64,000 nt of DNA from Ipomoea triloba (GCF_003576645.1 NC_044922.1:7688037-7752036), one strand, 5' to 3'; numbered from the stretch's first letter, positions 46,014-57,051 are shown. The notes: a model not told the origin generated them from the sequence alone. Made by a program: numbers and translations.

Positions 46014-46369
46014 ATGCAAGATTTTCCCTAATAATATATATATTATATATTAGAGCCTTAATTAAGTGGTGCAAGTTAACTAGGCTTATTAAGTGGTTTG
46101 GTTGTACTAAATAACTAGTAGTAGTTATTCAACCAGACTCTGTGCCTATATAAACCTGTATTGATGGGATACAGGACAAGTACACCATCTAGGGTTCTGA
46201 GTCATGTATGAGACAAATATAGTTGACGGTCTATCGTTCAAGAGGCATTACATCAACTGTGGCTGGAGATCAATAGGGCTTCCGCTTCCACTACTACGAG
46301 GTCAGGTTCTCCTACGAGGTCAGGTTTCTCGTAAATTATTCTGTACGGTTAGATTATTTATATCTAACA
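46014..46369 (+). mobile_element. 3' LTR of the LARD-like element
   Basis: TGCAAGATTTTCCC...ATATCTAACA, followed by GGGAG. Lacks about 57 bp present in the 5' LTR between GGACAAG and TACACCATC. Confidence 0.9.
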
Positions 46370-46374
46370 GGGAG

Positions 46375-47219
46375 ATCTATCTAGTTGGTGATGAAGCTGG
46401 TTGGTTCACTTGCGGTGGGATATCTATCTGGTTGTTGGAGAAAATTATTCCAACACAATAGTCATCAATGCCAATACTACTTCGGAGTATAAAGACGACA
46501 CGGCTTTCACATCCTTTTCAGCATACTTTAGAAACATCTTTAAGCTCTGCACATTTAAGCACCCCAATAAGTAAAAATGGATGTTGGTGGAGAAAAACAT
46601 ACTTAAGGAACTCTATCTTATGAACACTGAATTGTATGGTTATATCTTATATAACAGCAAAACCAGTGATATCTCTGATGATGAGAAGAATCAATCATAT
46701 TTCATAAAATACCTAGTTGCGGTGGGTGATGAAGCGGGTTGGTTCACTTGCGATGATGAAGCGATGGGAGATCTAGCAGCAGTGTCGAAGGCATAGCATC
46801 GTGCGTTTGTTAGCCCCTACGCATCTCTTGAAGGCATATCATCGTCTATGCATCTCTTCCTACCATGCGTTGCAGCGCTAGTGAAGATGGAATGATCTGA
46901 TCTCTTAAATAAATAAAGGAATAAGGTTCAAATTGGCCATTGAACATAATCTAAAAGTGCAATTAGGCTACTGAACCAAAAAAAAAGTGCAAATAGGCCA
47001 CTGAACACTTCAAATGTATGCAATTTCACCTGGTAGCAGGTTATCATCCATTTCATCAGGTTACTTGCTTACGTGGAGGGTGAATTGACATTTTAAAATA
47101 ATTTTTAACAATAAACTGTTAAAATAAAAGATTAAAATAATTTAAAAATTAAAAACAAAACACACACACACATAATAATAAAGCAAAAGTTGTTTCGTGA
47201 AATAAGTTTACTTTCCATA

Positions 47220-47264
<45 letters not shown>
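46375..47264. other. Spacer with a degraded element and (AAT)n
   Basis: The word GGTGATGAAGC(T/G)GGTTGGTTCACTTGCG occurs at 46387 and 46728. The segment 46925-47110 (AAATTGGCCATTGAACAT..AGTGCAATTAGGCTACTGAAC) resembles ends of plant DNA elements. (AAT)n runs from 47218 to 47262 and is the insertion site of the Sirevirus-like element. ORFs 46581-46796 and 46204-46461 have no recognised domain. Confidence 0.4.
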
Positions 47265-48124
47265 TGAAAAACTTAGACTATCGTGTTCTTGGTCTAAGAT
47301 TCTAAAAGAGTCTTCCAACTATTAAATCCAATTACTAGATTTGTTAGATGACCTTTTAACTATTTACTGATCTAGTGCAAAGAATAGAACAAGGAGTATT
47401 ATGCAGATAATGTGCAAGAGAATAATAAAGCAGTAAGAACACCAAGAATTGGTAACCCAGTTCGGAATCTCAATTCCTACATCTGGGGGGCATCACTCTG
47501 ATTGCCCAACTCTTCATTGATCAATCTGGAAATGTATCACCAGTTTACAGTAGAGAATCACACGGCAACTCTAGAAATCTTCATCATCACCATTCTAGAG
47601 TTCAGCCTTGAAGAATTGAAGAATACTTGATCTCCCGATCTTCTTGAATTGAGGCTCCCCCTCAATCGTAGCGCCACTAGCATTCAGAGTGATTGCTTGC
47701 CCGATACTTCATGAAGAAGATGCATCTTGAATCAAAGGTAAGCTTTGTCAAGATATCTTGTTATCACATCTACGGAAGCTTTCCCATTCAGATCTTCTGT
47801 ATTTTCTTCCGTCAGATCGATCACTGGAAATCTTCCTCATATATATATGTTGCCCAGCTTCGGTTAAGTTTGAAGCAGTTAAATTTGAAGCTTCCGTAAC
47901 TGACTCTGATTCCTCTTCTTGTCTTCCTTGTTTTGGTTCAGTGTTTCTTTCAGCAAGCTGTCTTTAAGGTCTTCTGATCCTTCTGCTGAGCTATAGGAAA
48001 CCTAATACATCATAAGACAACTTGTTTTTTGAACTATCTGCTGAACTAACATAATTGTCACAAAGACTTGTTACAACTTAGGGAGTTTCACAAATAATTT
48101 TCTTTTTAGCAATTTTTATTAACA
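47265..48124 (-). mobile_element. Sirevirus-like 3' LTR (860 bp)
   Basis: On the minus strand it starts TGTTAATAAAAATTGC right after AAGGGGGAGAT and ends CTAAGTTTTTCA at 47265. Its homologue is the solo LTR at 39386-40232. Confidence 0.9.
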
Positions 48125-48138
48125 ATCTCCCCCTTTGT
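48125..48138 (-). promoter_or_regulatory. Polypurine tract of the Sirevirus-like element
   Basis: Minus-strand ACAAAGGGGGAGAT directly precedes the LTR start TGTTAA; AAAGGGGGAGATTG is the usual copia form. Confidence 0.85.
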
Positions 48139-48556
48139 AGCAAGTTTCTTGGCAATTTACAACAATCTTCCTAAAATATCAGAGATAGTCAAAAACAGCG
48201 TTCATTCAAAACATAGTCCAAAACAGAATTAAACAATTGACAGAATATGAAGATGATTATATCATCATACAAAACAAAAAGGACCATAAACTAACATAAG
48301 ATCCTATTGCAAATAACCCATTCAATCAGTGGGATTTTCAGACTATCTTCTTCATAAAAAAGAGGGTCTATCTTCAAGTAACCAAGTAACCAATAACCAA
48401 GTGACAAGTAACCAAGTAACCAAGGACCAATAAGCAAGTGACCAATGTTTAGAAGGTTGTTTCTACTCCCCCTATTGCCAGGAACTTGTGAATATGTAGC
48501 CACAAGACTCCTTAGCAGGACCAAGCAGAAAAGACAACCCAGGTTTTAGAAAAGAA

Positions 48557-50876
48557 TCATTTAGATTCTGAGGACTCATCCTCCTGACTGTTTGCGGTGG
48601 AATCAGCTTTAGGTGCGATGGAATCAGCTTCATGTGCAGTAGATATATCAGTGGGTGTTTCAGTGACAGCAGCAGTCATCTCTTGATCTCTCAATCTCAA
48701 TTGTTCACGTAACTGCATCTCAATTGTTCTCTTTTCAACAAGTATCTGTATGATCGTGTTAAGATCTCTAATGCTTTTGTCAAGGTGCTGGGCTGTGAGT
48801 TTGCTGGTAAATGGTGCATCAAGGTTCAGAGCTGGGGCTGAGCTGCTTGCATGTTCTAGAAAGATGTCAAGCACATGACTTCCTTGTTTGAGTCTGGCAT
48901 CGATTGTTCTGACTTGTGGTGCCTCCATAGGCTCATTTGGTTCTGGTTTGAACCCTTGTGAGCGCAGAACTCCATAAATTGTGCAGGGAAAAGGCAGTTT
49001 TACCTTGCTCTCCTTAGACTCTGGTTTTCTGAAGGATGCCACATGTTTGAAGATGATGTCACCTAAGTCAACAGGAATACCTTTGCCTATCTTGTAGATC
49101 AGGGTGGCCATAAGAAAGTTTAAACCTCCTCGGTGTTCATTTGGCATCCAGTTTGTCATGGCTAGTTTGTGCAATATAGCATACTTTGTTGTGAGAGATT
49201 TGGCTGGCAACATGTTGGTTTCAGCAGGCCAATAGCTGTATGTTCCTCCTGTAATGACCTTCGTGATTGTATTTGCACCAATAACAGGGTCTTCAATGTC
49301 ACTTGCATCTATGCCCAGATACAGATTGATGGTACGTGTGTCAAAGTTGTATTCGTTTCCTCTCAGCCAAACACGTCCATAAACATGTGAGTCGGCCTCC
49401 TTGATAGTCTTCAGAAGGTTTGCATAAAATTCCTTGATGGCAATGGGTGGATAGCTAGTCTGAGTTGTTACAGACTTGACAAGGTTTAGCTTCTCAAACA
49501 CTGGCATAAGTTGGCACTGAGACTTGAACTTTTCAACATCAAGATACCTTTCACTCAGGATTTTCCTTTTGTTTGTTGAGTCCCATCTTGCAGCATACTC
49601 ATCACATAGGAATTGAGGGGTGATTACTTCAAGGGGTGTTACGGCAGAGACATCCGGCTGGCTTTCAGGTTGCTGAGTTTGAGTGGTGTTCTTCTTTCTC
49701 TTCTTGCTAGCAGTGGTTTCCATAGGGACAGGTTGTTCAGCAATTGGCTGTTTTCTCTTGGTTTTTCGTGTTGGTGAGGGGGTTTCCTTCTCCTGTTGTG
49801 TTGTGGATGACCTGGTTTTTCGCCTGGTGACAGGGGCGGGAAAAACTTGAATTTTTGCCACAGGATTTTTGTCGACATGTTCTTCTTGAATCTCCTTCTT
49901 TCCTTTTTCCTTTGCTTGGTTCTTCTTCACTTGATACAAAGGCAGATTGTCTTCTTCATCAGTTTGTTCTGCAACTGGTAATTTTGGAGGATTTCCTGTT
50001 TCAAACTCAAATTTTAGTGGAGAATCATCAATGGGGATGGTAGGTGTTGTTTCAGGAATTGGTTCAGATTGAGGTTCAGACCTAGTTTCATCAGTATGAG
50101 AGTTTTCTGACTGGATGGGGAGAGGATTTTCAGCATTTTGATGTTCAGGAATTTCTGCTTGTGTGGTTTGTGGTGATGGCAAAGACAGAATTTTATCTTG
50201 TGTGGGTTTTGTAGTTTGTGGGATATTCAGGGGAATAGACTGTCTATTTGTGAGAGAGGTTGATCTTCTGTGTCCATCCATGATGTTAAACAAGTTGAGT
50301 TTGGTGAAAAGGGAAGTAGGAGGTTCAAGTTGATGAGGACCATATACTACAGCTGACTCTGGGTTGACATTATCAGACACGGGTAGATTTTTCTCAGGGA
50401 CAGGCAATTTTTCATGTTTATCATCTATTGGTTCTTGTTTTACAGACACTAAAGGCATAGGTTTTTCTACAGTGACATTTTCTGGGTTAATGTCATCCTC
50501 AGTATCTGATAGGACAATTATATCCTGAAAAAAAATATTAAAGGCAGAAACTATGCTGTTCATGTATAGTCATTTATTAAGAAAAAAAATGAAGAAAGGA
50601 GGATGTTTCAGAATAAACCTCAGGATCCTTGGCCTTAGCTGTTTCTTCTTTCTCAAATGCAAGTGGTTTGAGGAACCCTTTCAGGTAGTCTAGGTGTTTT
50701 GCTCTTGAGTACCACGACCAGATGGGTTCTCCTCCTGGAGGTTTTATCTTGTTGTTGATTATCATGACCATCTCTCGTGATGCTTGATGTTGAATTTCAG
50801 AGGGATATCTGTTTGTGAGTCTGGAGAAATCAAAATATTGGATTTCATCTTGATCCATTGTAGAGCTTCGTTTCAA
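48557..50876 (-). CDS. Sirevirus third ORF ('env-like' position), probable two-exon gene
   Basis: Exon 1 runs 50876-50619 (86 codons), exon 2 50524-48557 (655 codons and TAG-type stop). The 94-bp gap starts GTTTATTC and ends TTTTTTTTCAG, GT-AG with a pyrimidine tract, and both exons are in phase 0. Without splicing exon 1 ends 14 codons later. The N-terminal half is acidic/Pro-rich with basic clusters (SKKRKKN, RRKTRSS, RKTKRKQ) that could be nuclear signals. The C-terminal half has the pattern VYGRVWLRG...FDTRTINLYLG...LTTKYAILHKLAMTNWMPNEH...LIYKIGKGIPVDLGDIIF, which I recognise as a plant-transposon-associated domain in ORFs downstream of Sirevirus pol. Function is unknown; no membrane segment supports an envelope role. 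It appears intact. Confidence 0.65.
50525..50618 (-). other. Predicted intron in Sirevirus ORF3
   Basis: 94 bp, donor GAG|GTTTAT, acceptor TTTTTTTTCAG|GA, phase 0; AT-rich like plant introns, with an in-frame stop if retained. A branch-point-like TGACTATAC lies inside (about 50570). Confidence 0.6.
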
Positions 50877-51234
50877 GATTTTTGATTTTGTGTGAGATTT
50901 GCGAGATGGTTTGCAGCTTTGAGAGATTTTCGTGATCTTTGATTTCCCCTAACTGCAACTGGTTTTTCAAAGGTCGAAGGACTCCATGATGACCTGCTTT
51001 TTCGGGTCACGTGATGAGGCATGAGGAGAGTGGGAGTTGTGCAGATTTGACAGTTGTCTTCTCCGTAATTAATGCTATAGAAGTTTGGTCAGTCGGGTAC
51101 ACTATTCCTCAGATATTATATGCTTATCAAGACAAATATTAGTATAGTGCGGGAAAAAAAAGAAATTATAACAAAGAAGAGTTTTTGAGAGAAATAACCT
51201 GTGATAAGGACAAAAGAATGTCCCACTTACTGTA
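50877..51234 (-). other. Pol-ORF3 spacer of the Sirevirus-like element
   Basis: No ORF. This is where a promoter, splice acceptor or translation signal for ORF3 would be expected. AT-rich, with a CCGAAAAAGCAGGTCATC-type segment near 50990; no confident signal. Confidence 0.4.
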
Positions 51235-51533
51235 CTAGTTCGGTGGACCATTACACATGCCAAGTTCTGATTTTAGGATGTTGAATCTGGTCGGATCCAG
51301 TGCCTTTGTAAATATGTCTCCCAGTTGTTTGTCTGTTGGTATGTAGTGCAATTTTATGTCTCCACTTTCCACAAGATCCCTGATGAAATGATGTCTGATA
51401 TCTATATGCTTAGTGCGGGAATGCTGGACAGGATTTTTTGCAATATTGATAGCGCTGGTGTTGTCGCAGTGAAGATCAGCACTACTGAACTTTAGTCCAT
51501 AATCGTTCAGCATCTGTTTCATCCATATGAGTT
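51235..51533 (-). pseudogene. Sirevirus-like pol C-terminus (RNase H end)
   Basis: Minus-strand frame contains QLIWMKQMLNDYG, LHCDNTSAINIAKNPVQHSR, TKHIDIRHHFIRD and GDIFTKALD, the closing blocks of copia RNase H, ending with a natural stop at 51235. RNase H degrades the RNA of the RNA-DNA hybrid. The upstream side is cut at 51533 by gypsy A sequence; the catalytic first part of RNase H and the RT thumb are missing from the window. Confidence 0.9.
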
Positions 51534-51841
51534 GACCCGAGATACCCGCAGAAAGTCCATAAAGATGGTAAAAGTGTTATGGTCAAACCATTTGGTGGAA
51601 GAAGCCACATGGGAGTTGGAAGAGGAAATGAGAAAACGATATCCAACTTTATTTGAGCAAGGTAAAAGATAACCTAGGTGTGCTCGTTATTAAAATGGGG
51701 AGTTTAGTATTTGGGAAATAGTCGTCGTCTCTCTTTCTTTCTTTATCAAATCCAACCCCTTTCCTTTCCAGCTAAACTTTTGTCTCTGAAATAACGATAA
51801 CCTTAGTTTCGAGGACGAAACTCTTTCTAAGGGGGGTAGAG
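51534..51841 (+). pseudogene. Pol C-terminal (chromodomain) fragment of the upstream tandem copy
   Basis: Identical by eye to 59496-59803: encodes RRKSIKMVKVLWSNH...EATWELEEEMRKRYPTLF, stop at 51669-51671, then the 3' UTR and polypurine tract. It begins abruptly after Sirevirus sequence with at most a few shared bases at the junction. Confidence 0.9.
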
Positions 51842-54597
51842 TGTAATACCCCGTATTTTCCTAACATTATTATTTTAATAAATATTCCCAATACGCTGCG
51901 ATCGTACGTACCGGTCACGAACCGTAAAATTTTTGGAAGCTTGTGTTCGGACCCGTTTGTCCTAGGAAATGAATTATTAGACACCATACTATTATTCTTG
52001 AATTTCCTATTTAATTAAATCAGCTCATAGTAGCGAAAATTTATTTTGATCGTACATCGCTAAATTTCGCGGTGTACCGAACTTAGCCCAATTTTGAGGT
52101 TTAGTTTGAGATAAAATTTTTGGTTTCAAAATTTTTGGATTTAGATTATTTTCTACTGAGAATTCATCTGTTTCAATCCCGGTCAGTATAAGCTAAGATA
52201 TTTATTCTACTTACCACTAGAAAGTGACACATGTCACTAATTTTCACCATGTATTATTATTATATTATTTTAGAGTTGATATAACTAGCTTAAGTCTTCA
52301 ATTTTATCCATTTTCCCCTCAAAAATTCGAAATTTCCAAGAGGAAAACAAGAGAGAATATTTCATCTTCATTCTTGAGTTCAAGCTTCAACAACTAGGGT
52401 TTTCCATATCAAGATCATCTTTGTTCGGTAAATTTCTATTTTAATCGGTTCAAAAGTTTTGTCCTCCGTCCTAGATCTTGAATCCAAGTATAGTTTTCTT
52501 AAAATATGTGGTTATGATGTTATATACTTCCTAGGATTTGTAGGAAAATTTTGAGGTAAGAAAATCCTATTTTACTGATTATTTTAGTATAGTTAGTGTT
52601 CTCAAGGATCTAATATTATGTATGTTGTGGATAATTTATGGATTGTGTAGAAGAACCAAAGGAAGTGGAAGAGTGAGCATCTAGAGGAAGTTAGTAACAT
52701 TTTCAAGAAGATAAGGTAATCTTTATGTCCACCAAAACCTTTTTCCACCATGATATTCATGAATTTCTTGATAAAGTATGGATATAAAGATTTTAGTAGA
52801 TGAAATTTGGTGTGATTGTGGTATAGCAAGAGTATATGTGTAGATATGGGTATGATATGTTGTGGTGAATATATGAAGAAGACTTGTATAAATATGTAGA
52901 ATCTTATATATATACATATATACGTGTAATATTATTATTACACTTGTGAAAATATTGACAAGAAACTAAGACAGATTTCTGGCTGTAACTTCCGAGAATT
53001 TCTGGGAAAAATCGGTAAAGTATTTTGATCCAATATTTTTTTATACATGTAGTTTTATAAGTGTAGAACCTACATATAAAATTTCATAATTTTTGGAGTA
53101 GTATAAGTATGGTTTCCGAATTATTTTCCAAAACTGGTCCAGAGAGAAGAAAATTCCGGACAGCACACTGCCAAGGGCAAAAATGGAATTTTCTGTGTTA
53201 ATTCGTGAACCAAAATGACCAAAACTTTTTATGGACATCAAGTACTATGAGTTAGGGTTCTACCATAAAAATTTCAAGTGAAAAAGAGTTCGGGAACTAT
53301 CTTTACCGGCTCAATCTTTCAGACTGCGCCAAGCTGAAATTTTCTTATAAGGAGGTGGTATTATGTATATGAAACCTATGTATATACGTGTAGTATATAT
53401 ATTTATGTGTGTAGTATATATATATATATATACACGTGTGATGTGTGTGTGTTTAAACTATATATATATATGTACATATATGAGTATATATGTATAATTA
53501 AATAAAGGTTGTATCTCTGTATATATGTGCGGTATGTGTACTTTATGTGAGTATGCATAAATGTGGAAAATGTTATGTTAAATGCATATATACATATGTG
53601 TAGTGTGATGATGGGAAATGTGTTGAGCAAAATGTTTTGAGAGACAACACCATACACGAAGGTAGGTTTATACTATTTAAAGTGTGTTATGTGAGAAAGT
53701 AAAGAATGAGATAAAATGAAATTATGGTGTGAGGTTGGAGACTATTCCTTTTAACATTCACAATGGATTCACAAACATTGGGCCCTGAAGTGATTGGTGT
53801 TAACCACGTTGAGTAACCTTGTAGAAACAGATCCAGGGTTACTAGAGCTAGTGACTAACCTGCGGGCTTGGAATCCCGACAAGGGGTGTGCACACTAAAG
53901 GTCCTAGATCTGCTTCCCCTAGTTGGAATAACTAGGTTGTGGTGAGGTGGTGGAAACGAGAAGGAAATTGTGGTGTTAATCGGAATATCTTTAACGTTAT
54001 TATGGTAAAAGCTGGTTATTTCTATTTAAATGTTTATATGATTATGAGTACGAGTATGAGTATGGGTATGATTATGAGTATGATATTGTGTATACAGGTG
54101 GAAATTGTGATTATTGGCACATATTTTCTTTGAAACAATAATGAGGAAATGAATATCTCTTATATGAGAAATCTTGTTGAAAATGGGTTATCATGTGAAA
54201 TGAACTGTTTTTCGAAAACAAAGAATAAAACTATTTTCCAAAACCATGATTTTACACGGTGGAGTAGGGATTACTTAGCACTATGTGCTAATTCTGTTTT
54301 CCAAATGAATTTCAGGTATGGAATAGATCTTGATATCCGAGAGCGATAGAAGAGAAAATGGATCTACTCTTGATGATAGAGATCACTATGGTTTTTGAGT
54401 TGTATATTACTGGGATGTAAGGCAGTAATAGTATGTATTAATAAGGATAGTAGATGTAAAGACTACCTTAGCATCTAAGTTGTAATAAACTTAGGTGTGG
54501 AGTAGCACCTTTGGATTTTATGCGCTTCCGTTTTGGGAAATTAGTAATTATGATTAATTATGCCTTTTAGTATGATGGAAAATCTGGGGGTGTTACA
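51842..54597 (+). mobile_element. LTR shared by the tandem copy and element A (2,756 bp)
   Basis: TGTAATACCCCGTATTTTCC...TCTGGGGGTGTTACA. The start core is at 51898-51936, the conserved cassette at 52942-53338, then a (TA/TG)n-rich tract 53385-53600. Followed directly by the primer-binding site. Confidence 0.95.
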
Positions 54598-54599
54598 GT

Positions 54600-54611
54600 T
54601 GGTATCAGAGC
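54600..54611 (+). promoter_or_regulatory. tRNA-Met primer-binding site of element A
   Basis: TGGTATCAGAGC, two bases past the LTR end; canonical. Confidence 0.95.
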
Positions 54612-54870
54612 CCTAGGTTGAGACCTAGGCATGAACTTTAGGGTGGAACTTTAAGAAATAAGTATTGGATCTTAAGAAGGTAAAGATGAAATTCTAGGGA
54701 GGAAATTTTTTTTAGGACTCGTGGTGAGGGTGTGATATTATTTTACTTTGTTAAGATTATGTTTGATACTTAGAACTGGCACTATTGCACCCGATTTGGT
54801 GTACACCTGTGTAAGTTAGATAGTGATTTGTGCTTGTCTGAACTTCGTATTGATTCTGCAGTAGTTTATA

Positions 54871-57051
54871 ATGGCTCCGCCTGGAAGGAGACCAGAACCT
54901 CGTGGAACTCCTACCGAGGAACTGCTAGCGCAGAATTTGCAGCAGTTGACCCAACTGACTCAAACTTTGGGAAATGCGCTTCTCAATAATCAACGGGGAG
55001 GGCCAGATGTGGCTAAGATCATAGCTGGGCATCGTCCTCCATTCTTCACTGGTAAGGAAGATCCACTAGTGTTAGAAGATTGGATAAGGACTTTCGACAA
55101 AATGTTTGAGGTTGTAGAATGTCCTGAAGAAAGGAGGGTGGAGATAGCTACATTCTATTTCCAGCAAGAAGCTGACAACTGGTGGAGTATGATGGGACCC
55201 ATGTATCAACAACAAGGAGAATTTCAATGGACTGACTTTAAAGCTCGAATGCGGGATCATTTTTATCCCGAGCATGTTAAGTCCGCTAAGTACGAGGAAT
55301 TTCTACATCTACATCAAGGGACGACATCTGTTCAGGACTACTATGCTAAGTATCTTGAGCTGGCACGATTTGCCCCTGCCTTAGCCCCGGATGAGCCAAG
55401 CAGGGCTAGGAAGTTTGTAAATGGATTAAATTTTGAGACTCAAAAAGCCGTTTGTGTGTTTGAGTGTCAGACTCTTGGAGAGGCTTATAACCGGGCTGCC
55501 AAACATTATCGAGTCCAACAGATGCAGAAGGAGGTTCGTGAGAAGGGTAAGAGGAAATTTGAAGGTAGTAGCAGAGGGGGAGAGAAGAACTCTAAGATGA
55601 GTCAAGGAGAGGCTATTCGGGATTACCAAAGAAGTGGGATTCCCAGACCTAGGAGGGATTTTCCAACTCAAAGTACGGGGATGACTAGTAGAGGATGGAT
55701 GAAGGAGAGGCATTTCTACTGTAAAAGATGTGGGAAGGATCATCCCGGTGTCGATTGTATAGGGATGCCGGTAGAATGCTTCAATTGTGGGAAGAAGGGC
55801 CATCGCTCATTTGAATGTCAAACTAGCAGGAGGGAAGGGTCATTCCGTCCTAGCCAGAGTCAAGAAAAGACCCAACAATCTGGAATACAAGTGAAGGCTA
55901 GGAATGGAGGGAACATGGCAAATAGTAACACTGAGAGCACCAGCAAGGCACCAACTAGCAGGAGTGGACCCCAGCAAGGGAGGATCTTTGTGATGAGTAA
56001 AGCTCAGGCGGATGTGAGCGATGTGGTGGCAGGTACTTTTCCGCTTCGTGATATACCTGCTTATGTATTATTTGACTCTAGAGCATCTCATTCTTTTATA
56101 TCCTCAAGGTTTGTAGAGAAATTGAAGTTAGTACCTAGTACCCAAGTACAATTTAAAATGAACCTTGCATCGGGGAAGGTGGTGACCTGTAGTAATATCT
56201 TTGAGAACATACCTATAAGCATAGAAGGGGAAAGTTTCCCTTGTACCTTAATACAGTTTGGATTAGACGACTTTGATATAATATTAGGGATGGATTGGTT
56301 AGGAAAGTATAGGGCTCAGATCTGTTGTAGCAAACAAAAATTGGTACTGAGGAACCCAAAAGGAAAACGTGTGTCCTATAAGGGAGCTGCAAGTCAGCCC
56401 GATGTGAGATTAGTATCGATGGCCAAGATGAGGAAGTATGTGGGAAAAAGGTGTGAAGTGTTCTTATGCATGGTGGAAGATTTGAATGTGGATAAGAAGG
56501 AAATTGAGCAAATCCCTGTCGTAAGGGAGTTTCCTGACCTATTCCCTGATGAGATTCCAGGCTTCCCTCCAGAACGGGAAGTAGAGTTCACCATTGATCT
56601 GGTACCGGGCACTACTCCTATTTCAAAGACCCCGTACCGAATGGCCCCAATAGAATTACAAGAGTTGAAGGAGCAGCTTCAAGACTTGCTAGATAAGGGA
56701 TACATTCGCCCGAGTGTATCGCCATGGGGAGCTCCAGTATTGTTCGTGAGAAAGAAGGATGGGGGGTTGCGACTCTGCGTTGACTACCGAGAAAAGAAGG
56801 ATGGGGGGTTGCGACTCTGCGTTGACTACCGAGAGTTGAACCGGGTGACTGTTAAGAATAAGTACCCACTCCCTCGGATTGATGGGGTGACTGTTAAGAA
56901 TAAGTACCCACTCCCTCGGATTGATGATCTGTTCGATCAATTAAAGGAGGCACTCCCTCGGATTGATGATCTGTTCGATCAATTAAAGGAGGCTGGTACT
57001 TTCTCAAAGATAGATTTAAGGTCGGGATATCATCAAGTGAGAGTGGCTTAG
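54871..57051 (+). pseudogene. Element A gag-protease-RT (first open segment)
   Basis: Starts [12 protein letters not shown] with a good context (ATAATGGCT). Gag domain about residues 55-235 ([27 protein letters not shown]); zinc knuckles about 284-320 ([27 protein letters not shown]); protease about 390-490, but the active-site motif reads [10 protein letters not shown], with Arg where the family has Gly after D-S/T, a probably inactivating change; RT begins about 600 ([21 protein letters not shown]). RT carries three in-frame 14-residue duplications (56751-56992) and ends in TAG at 57049-57051 just after SGYHQVRVA; the same frame then continues. Non-functional. Confidence 0.9.
56751..56992 (+). 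repeat. Three consecutive 42-bp in-frame duplications in element A RT
   Basis: Unit 1 56751-56792 and 56793-56834 ([14 protein letters not shown]); unit 2 56843-56884 and 56885-56926 ([13 protein letters not shown] core); unit 3 56909-56950 and 56951-56992 ([14 protein letters not shown]). Each pair is identical and exactly 42 bp long. Unit 3 overlaps the second copy of unit 2. Element B has this region in single copy. Confidence 0.95.

Larger units (their letters stand above)
37186..46369 (+). mobile_element. Complete 9.2-kb LTR retrotransposon with no coding capacity (LARD-like)
   Basis: 5' LTR 37186-37600 (415 bp, TGTAAGATTTTCCC...ATATCTAACA), tRNA-Met primer-binding site TGGTATCAGAGC at 37603-37614, AT-rich internal region, polypurine-like GTGGGAGAA at 46005-46013, and 3' LTR 46014-46369 (356 bp). 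GGGAG flanks both sides (37181-37185 and 46370-46374). The LTRs are alike except for about 57 bp present only in the 5' copy and scattered substitutions. No gag, RT or integrase motif is visible in 8.4 kb. Later insertions: Sirevirus solo LTR (39386-40232) and an LTR-like insert (43883-45560). PBS and PPT form suggest copia affinity. Confidence 0.85.

Noticed and set aside
52602..52917. Minus-strand ORFs repeated at 60564-60879
   Set aside because: They repeat only because the LTR repeats; no independent evidence of coding.
53403..53657. 84-residue minus-strand ORF rich in Tyr/Ile/His (duplicated at 61365-61619)
   Set aside because: Encoded by the TA/TG-rich tract of the element A LTR.
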